Shown: in pieces, positions 35,215 to 42,946 of the stretch
How the letters are laid out: the number at the start of each line of letters is the position of its first letter
Numbering within the stretch: the first letter of the stretch is position 1
Assembly: GCF_003339685.1 (NCBI RefSeq)
Contig: NZ_QPKI01000011.1
Span: forward strand, 45,480 to 109,479
DNA: 64,000 nucleotides
DNA from: Halomonas sp. DQ26W
GTDB taxonomy: Bacteria; Pseudomonadota; Gammaproteobacteria; Pseudomonadales; Halomonadaceae
Direction of reading: 5' to 3'
Translations under genes and position numbers: made by a program
Notes under the pieces: model-generated
Seen by the model: only the letters and a program-made list of their open reading frames with translations
The model's database searches: none
Told to the model about the DNA's origin: nothing

Positions 35215-36495
35215 ATGACGGCTCTTCTTCTATTTTCTGTTTTTGGTGGATTGCTGTTGCTTGGGGCGCCTATCGTGGTTGCCCTGGGAATCTCGGCAAT
35301 GTCGGTCTATGTAATGAATGGCAGAGATATCAGCTCGATGGTGGAGCTGGGTTTCTCTGCTCTGAACTCTTTTCCATTAATGGCGCTGCCAGCATTTATT
35401 CTCGCCGGGGCTTTGATGGGAGACTCTGGTATCGCTCGCCGGTTAATACGCATTGCTGAAGAGCTTGCAGGCCCTGCTGCCGGCGGCTTGGGAGCTGCAG
35501 TCGTGATAGCTTGCATGTTTTTCGGCGCCATATCCGGCTCCGGCCCGGCAACTACCGCTGCGGTAGGCATGTTGGTCATCCCTGCCATGATAGAAAAAGG
35601 GTATGGCAGGAGCTATCCGGCGGCAATCACAGCTACAGCTGGTGGGTTAGGTGTCGTCATTCCTCCGAGCATGCCGTTGATCATCTATGGCGTAACGGCT
35701 AGTCAATCTATTTCGGCTCTCTTTCTGGCCGGTGCGATTCCGGGAATCATCCTTGGTGCGGGCCTGATGGTGGCTAACTATATCGTGGCCAAACGGAATG
35801 GCTATCAGACAGAAGGCACCCCCTACGACTGGCGGCGTGTCCTCAGTGTGCTGAAAGACGGGATCTGGTCCTTGATGGCGCCGGTTGTTATTCTGGGCGG
35901 GATTTATTCGGGGCTGTTTACGCCTACAGAGGCAGCTGTGGTATCGATTTTTTATGCTCTTTTTGTGGGGGTGTTTATACACAAGGAATCCTCTTTGATT
36001 GGGGTTGGAAAATCTTTTGAGAGTGCTACATGGCTGACCGGTCGTGTGTTGATTATCATGTTTACGGCGACAGCTTTCGGGCGTGTTCTGGTGGAGAATC
36101 ATATTCCAGCGATGATTGCTCAAGGAATTCTCGATATCACCACCAGTCTTTGGATGGTTTGGATACTTGTCATTCTGTTCCTCCTCCTGGTAGGGATGTT
36201 CATCGAGATTTTGGCCGTGATAATGATAGTTACGCCAGTGCTTCTTCCTGTGATGGTGGAGCTAGGTGTTGATCCTATACATTTTGGTATTGTACTGGTG
36301 GTGAGCCTAGGTATAGGCTTCTCTACACCGCCGCTTGGTGAGAATATGTTTATCAGTTCCAGTATAGCCAATGTTTCAATCGAGAGAATATCGGTTAGAG
36401 CCTTGCCTCTCGTTGGGTCTATGGTAGTGATCGCCCTTATTCTTGCATTTATTCCAGAAATTACGCTGTGGTTGCCCGGAAAGTTTGGGTATTGA
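35215..36495 (+). CDS. dctM: TRAP transporter large permease DctM
   Basis: This 426-residue permease has about 12 membrane helices. Family signatures are LPAFILAGALMGDSGIARRL near residue 58 and the substrate-path motifs FFGAISGSGPATTAAVG and GVVIPPSMPLIIYG. It forms the Na+-coupled translocation path with DctQ and receives substrate from DctP. It is 21 bp before the racemase gene. Base composition of dctQ and dctM is more AT-rich than that of cuyA to degT. Confidence 0.93.
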   Translation: MTALLLFSVFGGLLLLGAPIVVALGISAMSVYVMNGRDISSMVELGFSALNSFPLMALPAFILAGALMGDSGIARRLIRIAEELAGPAAGGLGAAVVIACMFFGAISGSGPATTAAVGMLVIPAMIEKGYGRSYPAAITATAGGLGVVIPPSMPLIIYGVTASQSISALFLAGAIPGIILGAGLMVANYIVAKRNGYQTEGTPYDWRRVLSVLKDGIWSLMAPVVILGGIYSGLFTPTEAAVVSIFYALFVGVFIHKESSLIGVGKSFESATWLTGRVLIIMFTATAFGRVLVENHIPAMIAQGILDITTSLWMVWILVILFLLLVGMFIEILAVIMIVTPVLLPVMVELGVDPIHFGIVLVVSLGIGFSTPPLGENMFISSSIANVSIERISVRALPLVGSMVVIALILAFIPEITLWLPGKFGY

Positions 36496-36516
36496 CGATT
36501 TATCGGGAGTGTTCTT

Positions 36517-37251
36517 GTGAGCAAAGCAAACGAATATTCGCCTTCTGCTGTGACCAGTACACATGTCATGGTTGGCGTTCTGGGAGGTATGGGGCCCGAT
36601 GCCACAGTAGCCTTTATGCAACGGGTCATTGATGCCACGCCGGCTGAAGATGATATCGATCATGTCCACATGCTGGTTGACAACAACCCTAAAGTGCCAT
36701 CACGCATTAAGGCGTTGATCGAAGGCGATGGCGAGAGCCCGGGACCCGTTATCGCCGAGATGGCGAGGCGCCTCGAACAGGCCGGTGCCAATTTCCTGGT
36801 GATGCCTTGCAACACCGCGCACTATTACTGGAAGGATGCTCAAGAAGCAGTAGATATCCCGGTTTGGCATATGGTCGAGAGAACGCTGGATGCCATCGCA
36901 CATCGTCTGCCCGGTGCCCGCGTCGGCATGCTGTGCTCGCCGGCCCTGCGCAAGATCGGCCTCTATGAAGGTTTTTCTCGGGAGCGTGGGTTGGCGCTGG
37001 TCTACCCAAGCGATGAAGAAGCCGTGCTGGGCGTGATTCGTGCCGTCAAGCGTGGTCAGGGGCGTGCTCCCGAGACCCTGGCGGCCTTCGCCAGCGCGGC
37101 CGCCGAACTTGCCACGCTACAGGCGGACGTGCTGGTGCTGGCATGTACCGAACTTTCCGTGATTGGCGATGGGCTAAAGGTATCCCTCCCAGTGGTAGAT
37201 ACCTTACAAGTGTTGGCTGATGACGTGGTCGAGGCAGCCAATACGGGCTGA
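36517..37251 (+). CDS. Aspartate/glutamate racemase-family protein
   Basis: This 244-residue cofactor-independent racemase has GVLGGMGPDATVAFMQRV at the N terminus and the two catalytic cysteines in MPCNTAHYY and LACTELSVI. It belongs to the aspartate racemase (YgeA-like) branch. Cysteate is the sulfonate analogue of aspartate, so in this operon the enzyme could interconvert D- and L-cysteate before CuyA acts; this is inferred. The start is a GTG with CGGGAG 8 nt upstream, 21 bp after dctM. Other acidic amino acids remain possible as substrates. Confidence 0.85.
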   Translation: MSKANEYSPSAVTSTHVMVGVLGGMGPDATVAFMQRVIDATPAEDDIDHVHMLVDNNPKVPSRIKALIEGDGESPGPVIAEMARRLEQAGANFLVMPCNTAHYYWKDAQEAVDIPVWHMVERTLDAIAHRLPGARVGMLCSPALRKIGLYEGFSRERGLALVYPSDEEAVLGVIRAVKRGQGRAPETLAAFASAAAELATLQADVLVLACTELSVIGDGLKVSLPVVDTLQVLADDVVEAANTG

Positions 37252-37388
37252 CCCCCGAGTAAGTTCAGTAATGGGCGTTTATCGTCCGCTTGCATAGCTA
37301 TTTATTTCGCGAATGTTTTCATGGTTCGGCTATTGCCGAGTCATGGCATCGTTCGTGCGACTCGCGGGATGCGACCGGAGATCCACTT

Positions 37389-38444
37389 ATGAAACCTCGT
37401 ACCTTTACCGCGCCATTGACGACCCTGCGGACATTCTTTCATGGTTCTCTTGGGCACTATCGTGCCGTTGGTCGTGGCCTTCTCGTGTGCGTGACCATTG
37501 CCTTGGCGACCACCTTTATTGCCGATCATTACGGTGGCCCGACTTTGCTTTATGCGCTGCTGTTTGGCATGTCGCTGCACTTTCTCAGTGAAGAGGGCCG
37601 CTGCCGAGAGGGCATTGAATTTGCTTCTCGCACGGTGCTGCGTCTGGGGGTGGCGTTGCTGGGTGCGAGGATGACGTTGGAACAGGTGGGTGATCTGGGT
37701 CTTGCGCCAGTACTTACCGTGATCGGCTCTGTTGCATTGGTCATTGCGTTGGGGGCGTTGCTTGCCAGAGTACTGGGCCTGCCACGCGAATTCGGGCTAT
37801 TGACCGGTGGAGCAGTCGGAATTTGTGGTGCCTCGGCGGCCCTGGCCTTGTCAGCGGTGATGCCGCGCAACGAGGCCAGTGAACGCAATACCATCCTCAC
37901 AGTGGTGGGCGTAACCACGCTTTCCACCATGGCAATGGTGATCTATCCGCTCATCGCTGGTGCACTGGCGCTGGCCGACACTCAGGCCGGCATCTTTCTG
38001 GGGGGGACTATCCACGATGTCGCCCAAGTGGTGGGGGCCGGTTACATGATCTCGGAGGAGACAGGTGATGTTTCCACCCTGGTCAAGCTGGTGCGCGTAG
38101 CAATGCTGGTGCCGGTTGTCATGGTGTTCATGTGGCTTTTTCGAAAGTCACGTCGAGAGGCAGGTGAATCCTCTAGAATGCCCTTGTTACCTAGCTTTCT
38201 GGTGGGCTTCGTGGTGCTGGTGATAGTGAACAGCCTTGGGGCTATTCCGGAATCGGTTAACGATGCCATGACGACGCTGTCTCGCTGGTGCCTGGTCACA
38301 GCCATTGCCGCCTTGGGTATCAAGACCTCCTTTCAGAAGCTTGCCGTGGTGGGGTGGCGACCAGTGATCCTGATGGTGTTGGAAACCCTGCTACTGCTGG
38401 GCATCGTTCTCGGGGTGGTTGTGCTGGGTGGGTTGGGAGTCTGA
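37389..38444 (+). CDS. yeiH: YeiH-family putative sulfate/sulfite exporter
   Basis: This 351-residue protein has about ten hydrophobic helices and the conserved segments FGMSLHFLSEEG, GAVGICGASAALALSAVMPR, and GTIHDVAQVVGAGY of the UPF0324/YeiH family, annotated as putative sulfate exporters. The ATG at 37389 has GGAG upstream; an in-frame start at 37290 lacks support. In a cluster that would release sulfite from cysteate, an exporter for sulfite or sulfate makes sense, but family function is poorly tested. It is 137 bp after the racemase and may have its own promoter. Confidence 0.82.
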   Translation: MKPRTFTAPLTTLRTFFHGSLGHYRAVGRGLLVCVTIALATTFIADHYGGPTLLYALLFGMSLHFLSEEGRCREGIEFASRTVLRLGVALLGARMTLEQVGDLGLAPVLTVIGSVALVIALGALLARVLGLPREFGLLTGGAVGICGASAALALSAVMPRNEASERNTILTVVGVTTLSTMAMVIYPLIAGALALADTQAGIFLGGTIHDVAQVVGAGYMISEETGDVSTLVKLVRVAMLVPVVMVFMWLFRKSRREAGESSRMPLLPSFLVGFVVLVIVNSLGAIPESVNDAMTTLSRWCLVTAIAALGIKTSFQKLAVVGWRPVILMVLETLLLLGIVLGVVVLGGLGV

Positions 38445-38556
38445 GGGAATTAACGCCGAGATTTCCTAGCCCTGGACTTGGGAGTGTAGCTTGCTCCTTC
38501 GTTTCAGGTGCCTTGTAGCGAACGGTACTGGCGTGAGCGTTATTGCTTACAGCACG

Positions 38557-38574
38557 TGTCGGCAATCTCTTACA
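38557..38574 (+). promoter_or_regulatory. GacA-box-like upstream activating site
   Basis: TGTCGGCAATCTCTTACA fits the pattern TGTAAG-N6-CTTACA of GacA-dependent sRNA promoters, with a perfect right half and two changes in the left. It is centred about 65-70 bp upstream of the proposed RNA start near 38632, the spacing seen for rsmY and rsmZ. Confidence 0.6.
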
Positions 38575-38631
38575 GAAATGGTATCCCAGGTTAATAGTGA
38601 TCTCCCTTCGTAGCTGTCATAGTAGGCTCAT

Positions 38632-38757
38632 CGGGCAAGGAGGCTCTACAGGGAAGGCCAGTCAGGGAGACTTACGCACCAAGGATGCTCAAGCAGGATG
38701 CTTGAGGTAGTGGAAAGGAAGCGAAGATTTAGCCCGGCCTTACGGCCGGGCTTCTTG
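38632..38757 (+). ncRNA. CsrB/RsmZ-family CsrA-sequestering small RNA (candidate)
   Basis: The 126-nt region has seven GGA triplets between 38641 and 38725, several placed in hairpin loops: AGTC-AGGGA-GACT and CTCAAGC-AGGAT-GCTTGAG are perfect stems with GGA in the loop. It ends with a strong terminator, AGCCCGGCC-TTAC-GGCCGGGCT then TCTTGTT (38731-38757). No open frame is apparent. A GacA-box-like site lies about 70 bp upstream. This is the architecture of RNAs that bind CsrA/RsmA and lift its translational repression. The 5' end is estimated. In relatives such RNAs control biofilm, motility and secretion; possible targets here include the Tad locus, which is inference. Confidence 0.72.
38731..38757. 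terminator. Terminator of the small RNA, also facing umuC
   Basis: Nine-base stem AGCCCGGCC / GGCCGGGCT with TTAC loop, then TCTTGTT. The umuC stop lies immediately to the right on the other strand, so it may serve both directions. Confidence 0.8.
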
Positions 38758-40038
38758 TTATATGGCTCTTGCCGTGGCCAGCTCCTCCCAGCGTGTCGAA
38801 CAGCGCTGGGTTAGGTTGTTGCAGCGCAGGTGCCAGGCGGCGCCGGGGCTGGGTATGCCGAGCTTTACTGTGCCGCGCCCCATCCTGCTGTTCAGTTCAT
38901 CCATGACGCTCATCAGTTTCTGGCTGCGGTTCCTGTCGGCGTCGCTCTGGGGCGTGTCGAGCAGCGAGAGCTGCTGCCGATTGGTGTCGATGAGGTCGAG
39001 CAGCATCACGCCGCCTTTCTGGTACTGGTAGCCCTTGCGGTAGATACGCTGCAGGGCGTGACCAGCGGCGTTGAGGATCTCGCGGCTGTCGTCGGTGGGG
39101 CGCGGCAGCTCGACGGACAGGCTAGGCGAGTACTGGGGTAGGTCGTTGCGAAACGGGTTGGTCTTGAGGAACACCAGAACGGCACGGGCGAGGCTGTTCT
39201 GGTAGCGCAGCTTCTCGGCGCACCGCTGGCCGTGCTGACGGATCGCCTCGCGTATCTCGCTGATGTCACCAGTCAGCTTGCCAAAGCTGCGGCTGGTCAT
39301 GATGCGCTGGCGGGGCTCATGGAAGTCGTTCATCTCGATGCAAGGGATACCACTTAGCTCCAGGGCGGTGCGTTCCAGGGTGACGCTGAACTGCCGGCGG
39401 ATTCGCTTGGGGTCGGCCTGGGCGAGATCCCAGGCGCTGTTGATGCCGATGATGGCAAGGCGCTCGACGAGGCGTCGTCCTACGCCCCACACGTCGCCCA
39501 GTTCGATCTTCTTCAGCAGCACCTGGGTTTCCCGGCTATCGGGGTGCAGCACGCACACCCCGGCATAAGCGGGAATCTTCTTCGCCGCGCGATTGGCCAG
39601 CTTTGCCAGCGTGCGGGTGGGAGCCACCCCTACGCAGACGGGAATGCCGGTGTACTGTCGAACTCTATGGTGCAATTGCCGGGCGTGCTCGAGCAGTTGG
39701 GCGCGCTCGAAGCCGTCGAGGCGCAGGAACATTTCGTCGATGGAGTAGGGCTCGACGGCGGGTGTGTACTCCTCGAGCACTTCCTGCACCCGCGCAGACA
39801 TGTCGCCGTAGAGCTCATAGTTCGACGAGAGCAGGTGGATCTGGCCTTGGTGCACCAGATATTGGATCTCGAATGCGGGGGTGCCCATCTTGATGCCGAG
39901 CGCCTTGAGCTCATTGGAAAGTGCGATCACGCAACCGTCGTTGTTGGAGAGCACGCCGACGGCCAGGCCATTCAGCCGCGGCTGGAACACGCGCTCGCAG
40001 CTGACGTAGAACGAATTGCAATCCACCAGGCCGATCAT
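38758..40038 (-). CDS. umuC: DNA polymerase V catalytic subunit UmuC
   Basis: This 426-residue Y-family polymerase performs error-prone translesion synthesis. It starts MIGLVDCNSFYVSCERVFQP and contains SNNDGCVIALSNE and YSIDEMFLRLDGF, which holds the catalytic D-E pair. Later come GVAPTRTLAKLANRAAKK and the helix-hairpin-helix region, then the little-finger domain. The ATG at 40038 overlaps the umuD stop by 4 nt (ATGA), showing coupling. Two 3'-end relics of related umuC genes occur at 14291-14353 and 28462-28745. It requires processed UmuD dimer and RecA. Confidence 0.95.
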   Translation of the reverse strand: MIGLVDCNSFYVSCERVFQPRLNGLAVGVLSNNDGCVIALSNELKALGIKMGTPAFEIQYLVHQGQIHLLSSNYELYGDMSARVQEVLEEYTPAVEPYSIDEMFLRLDGFERAQLLEHARQLHHRVRQYTGIPVCVGVAPTRTLAKLANRAAKKIPAYAGVCVLHPDSRETQVLLKKIELGDVWGVGRRLVERLAIIGINSAWDLAQADPKRIRRQFSVTLERTALELSGIPCIEMNDFHEPRQRIMTSRSFGKLTGDISEIREAIRQHGQRCAEKLRYQNSLARAVLVFLKTNPFRNDLPQYSPSLSVELPRPTDDSREILNAAGHALQRIYRKGYQYQKGGVMLLDLIDTNRQQLSLLDTPQSDADRNRSQKLMSVMDELNSRMGRGTVKLGIPSPGAAWHLRCNNLTQRCSTRWEELATARAI

Positions 40039-40475
40039 ACTGGGTACTCGTGAATGACCGCGCGTACCACGCCCCATACCTGGCAGTCGAGATCCTCAAG
40101 GGGGATCGGAGCATAGCGGGCATTGCCGGAGCAGAGGTGTGGTTGGTTACTGAGCAGTTTATAGCGCTTCACGGTGATTTCGCCGTCGACCATGGCCACC
40201 AGGATATGGCCGGGTCGCGGATCGATGGAGCGATCGACCAACAGCAGGTCGCCTTCGTGGATACCCAGGCGCACCATGCTGTCACCGGTGACGTTCATGA
40301 AGAACGTGGCCGAGGGGCGTTTTACCAGGCGCTCGTTGAGGTCGAGCGTGCGGCACTCGTAGTCCTGGGCCGGGCTGGGAAAGCCGGCGAGCCCGGCGCG
40401 GCCCAGGGCCAGCGGGTACGGCAGCGCAAGGGAAGGTGGTGTAGGGTGTGCGGTAAGGATCGTATGGTGTGACAT
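40035..40475 (-). CDS. umuD: UmuD, self-cleaving SOS mutagenesis protein
   Basis: This 146-residue S24 peptidase has the catalytic serine S66 in GDSM and lysine K103 in TVKRY. The likely RecA-stimulated cleavage site is A30-G31, just before FPSPAQDY, which lines up with the Cys-Gly site of E. coli UmuD. The ATG at 40475 fits that length; longer in-frame upstream sequence is non-coding with LexA boxes. After cleavage, UmuD' dimer joins UmuC to make Pol V. Two CTGT-N8-ACAG boxes upstream indicate LexA repression. Confidence 0.93.
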   Translation of the reverse strand: MSHHTILTAHPTPPSLALPYPLALGRAGLAGFPSPAQDYECRTLDLNERLVKRPSATFFMNVTGDSMVRLGIHEGDLLLVDRSIDPRPGHILVAMVDGEITVKRYKLLSNQPHLCSGNARYAPIPLEDLDCQVWGVVRAVIHEYPV

Positions 40476-40494
40476 GAAATTGGGTCTTCTTGAA

Positions 40495-40538
40495 CTGTTG
40501 TTATGTACAGTATATTGACAAGCTGTCACAGGCAACAG
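40495..40538 (-). promoter_or_regulatory. Tandem LexA (SOS) boxes upstream of umuDC
   Basis: CTGTTGTTATGTACAG (40495-40510) and CTGTCACAGGCAACAG (40523-40538) both fit CTGT-N8-ACAG. They lie 20-63 bp before the umuD start, spaced 28 bp apart. Between them TGACAA on the plus strand gives TTGTCA, a plausible -35 box on the minus strand. Double boxes are expected to give tight repression until DNA damage. Confidence 0.85.
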
Positions 40539-40707
40539 GGGATCGCTAATGGAAGTTGGCTGCCGGGTGGGTTGCCGAGCCCATTGGCATCTTGATGGCG
40601 TGCTGTGCAGGGTTTGCTGGCGCAGGAAATGGTGTCGGCCGCTCACTCAACGGACATTTCAGATTTTTCTGCTATAAATAGATGTATAACCTAACAATGG
40701 TGATGGA

Positions 40708-42357
40708 ATGTCATTGACTGGCTTGCTGTCGATAGTTCGACGGTATGCGCTCGCAGGGATGCTGGCCGGGCTGTCGTTGCCAGCGGCTGGCAGCGTGGAA
40801 GGTTCGGCGTCGATGCCTGCCATGGGATGGGCAGTGCTCGCCCTCGTAGCCATTGCGTCCATGGCATTGGCGGCAGTGGGTGGTGCCTTGTGGACCCGTC
40901 GCACAGCGGCTCGGGACTGCGCCGACTCGCTGGCCGTCAGGGTAAAGCTGGCCAATGATTCAGATGACATGGTCTATTTGCCGTGCGGTATTTCCAAGGA
41001 TGCCACCGAGTGCCATGCCGTCCAGGAGAGCAATCATCGCCTGACCTTCTATGATCCGTTGACCGGCCTACCCAACAGGCGCCTGATGCTCGATCGACTG
41101 GAAATGGTGGTCAAGGGTTCCCGGCGCACGGATCGCCATGCGGCGCTGATGTTCATCGATCTGGATAATTTCAAACTGGTCAACGACACCCAGGGGCTCT
41201 ATCAGGGTGATCATCTACTGCGCCATGTCGCCGAGCATCTTTCCAGTGGAGTGCGGGAGAGCGACACCCTGGCGCGCTTGGGTGGCGATGAGTTCGTCTT
41301 GCTGATTCACGACCTGGCTGCCGATCAGGAGCAGGCGGCGCATGCTGCCGAGCGTGTGGCAGAAAAGCTGTTGACTCGCATTCGGGAAGCCCAGCAGGAG
41401 CAGGCCCTACCCTTGACACTGCCGATTACCGGCAGCATCGGTGTCACGCTGTTTGCCAACGGCGAGATCTGCGTGGAGACTGCCATGCAGCAGGCCGACA
41501 TGGCACTGCAACAGGCCAAGGGGGCGGGAGGCAACGCGTTACGCTTCTTCAGTCACACGATGCAGGCCACGGTGATGGCGCGCGTCCACCTAGAAGCCGA
41601 CCTGCATCATGCGCTGGCTCGAAATGAATTTCGCCTGCATTACCAGGTGCAGGTCGACGCCCGGACCCGCGTCACTGGGGTCGAGGCGCTGATTCGCTGG
41701 GAGCATCCCCAGCGTGGCATGGTGTCGCCCGGCATGTTCATTCCCCTGGCGGAAAAGAATCGGATGATTCTGCCGATCGGCTACTGGGTCCTCGAAACCG
41801 CATGCCGGCAGTTGGCTGCCTGGGCGCAGGAACCGGAGCGGGAAAGGTTGAGCATTGCCGTCAACGTCAGTTCCGTGCAGTTCCACCAGCCGGATTTCGT
41901 GGCGAGACTGCAGCAGATACTCGAGGAGACGGCTGCCAACCCTCATCGGCTGACGCTGGAGGTGACGGAAAGCCTGTTGATGGATGATCATCAGCGGGTA
42001 CGCACTATCATGCTGCGACTCAATCGGCTCGGTATCCGTTTCGCCCTGGACGACTTCGGTACCGGCTACTCTTCGCTGAACTATCTCAAGCGGTTGCCGC
42101 TGGACGAGTTGAAGATCGACCAATCCTTCGTCAACGGCGTGCTCGACGATTCGGTGGATGCCGCGATCGTCCAGGCCACCATCACCCTGGCGGCGAGCCT
42201 TGGCCTCGACGTGACCGCCGAAGGCGTGGAGACCGAGGCGCAGCACCAATGGCTCCGGGACCACGGCTGCGAAGCCTTCCAGGGCTACCTTTTCGGCAGG
42301 CCGCAGCCGGTGGTGGAGTTGCAAGCGGAGCAGCTCTCCTGCATCTACGATACATGA
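40708..42357 (+). CDS. Membrane GGDEF-EAL cyclic-di-GMP enzyme
   Basis: This 549-residue protein has an N-terminal hydrophobic segment (about 13-25), a second around 45-62, then GGDEF and EAL domains. The diguanylate cyclase motif GGDEF is intact (192-196), and the phosphodiesterase signature is EALIRWEH (326-333), with later DDFGTGYSSL and EGVETEAQ. Both activities are possible; which dominates is not visible. It has no PAS or other sensor, only a short linker. It probably tunes c-di-GMP for attachment, which fits a genome region with a Tad pilus and a Rsm-type RNA. It is single and unlinked to an operon. Confidence 0.9.
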   Translation: MSLTGLLSIVRRYALAGMLAGLSLPAAGSVEGSASMPAMGWAVLALVAIASMALAAVGGALWTRRTAARDCADSLAVRVKLANDSDDMVYLPCGISKDATECHAVQESNHRLTFYDPLTGLPNRRLMLDRLEMVVKGSRRTDRHAALMFIDLDNFKLVNDTQGLYQGDHLLRHVAEHLSSGVRESDTLARLGGDEFVLLIHDLAADQEQAAHAAERVAEKLLTRIREAQQEQALPLTLPITGSIGVTLFANGEICVETAMQQADMALQQAKGAGGNALRFFSHTMQATVMARVHLEADLHHALARNEFRLHYQVQVDARTRVTGVEALIRWEHPQRGMVSPGMFIPLAEKNRMILPIGYWVLETACRQLAAWAQEPERERLSIAVNVSSVQFHQPDFVARLQQILEETAANPHRLTLEVTESLLMDDHQRVRTIMLRLNRLGIRFALDDFGTGYSSLNYLKRLPLDELKIDQSFVNGVLDDSVDAAIVQATITLAASLGLDVTAEGVETEAQHQWLRDHGCEAFQGYLFGRPQPVVELQAEQLSCIYDT

Positions 42358-42466
42358 TGGCACATCGTTCGGTTTTCCCACCGGCTCCCTGTCTGGGGTA
42401 AGCTATGTCGGATACCAGAGGCCTGTCTTCCGCAACCGCCCTTCATTAAAACACCGGAGAGTCTTC

Positions 42467-42892
42467 ATGCCCTTTCGATCCTTGCTTGCCGCCACCGTGC
42501 TGATGCTGCCGCTGACCGCCATGGCAGAATCGCCCAATATCGTACCCGGCCAGTGGCAATTCACCAGCACCACCTCGGTCGAAGGCGACATGCCGATTCC
42601 GGACCAGACCGAAAGCCACCAGGAGTGCATCGTGCAGGGTGATCTCGATGATGCCGATTTCCAGTTCCTCGAAGTGGAAGAAGGGTGTGAGCTGCTGGAT
42701 CACAACGTGTCCGCAGATGGTGTCGATTACAAGATGGTCTGTCACGCCGATGGTGGCCAGGCCGATATCGACGGCCGGATGGACTTTCTGGGCGAGCGCG
42801 TGGAAGGCAGCGTCACTATCCAGACCGACTCGCCGATGGGCGAAATGACCATGAACACAACTATCGAAGGCGAGCGCCTCGGCAACTGCTGA
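42467..42892 (+). CDS. DUF3617 periplasmic protein
   Basis: This 141-residue protein has a signal peptide (RSLLAATVLMLPLTAMA, cleaved before ESPN). Then comes GQWQFTSTTS, the typical 'G.We..' start of DUF3617, with cysteines at QECIV, EGCELL, MVCHADG and the C terminus, consistent with one or two disulfides. Function unknown; exported. It ends before a bidirectional terminator shared with the efflux operon. Confidence 0.8.
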   Translation: MPFRSLLAATVLMLPLTAMAESPNIVPGQWQFTSTTSVEGDMPIPDQTESHQECIVQGDLDDADFQFLEVEEGCELLDHNVSADGVDYKMVCHADGGQADIDGRMDFLGERVEGSVTIQTDSPMGEMTMNTTIEGERLGNC

Positions 42893-42915
42893 GCGGCTGA
42901 CAGCAGCGAGAAACA

Positions 42916-42942
42916 CGAAGGCCACCACAAGGGTGGCCTTCG
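42916..42942. terminator. Bidirectional terminator
   Basis: CGAAGGCCACC-ACAAG-GGTGGCCTTCG is a perfect 11-bp stem between the convergent DUF3617 and RND permease genes. It follows the DUF3617 stop by 23 bp and precedes the permease stop. Confidence 0.85.
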
Positions 42943-42946
42943 TCGT

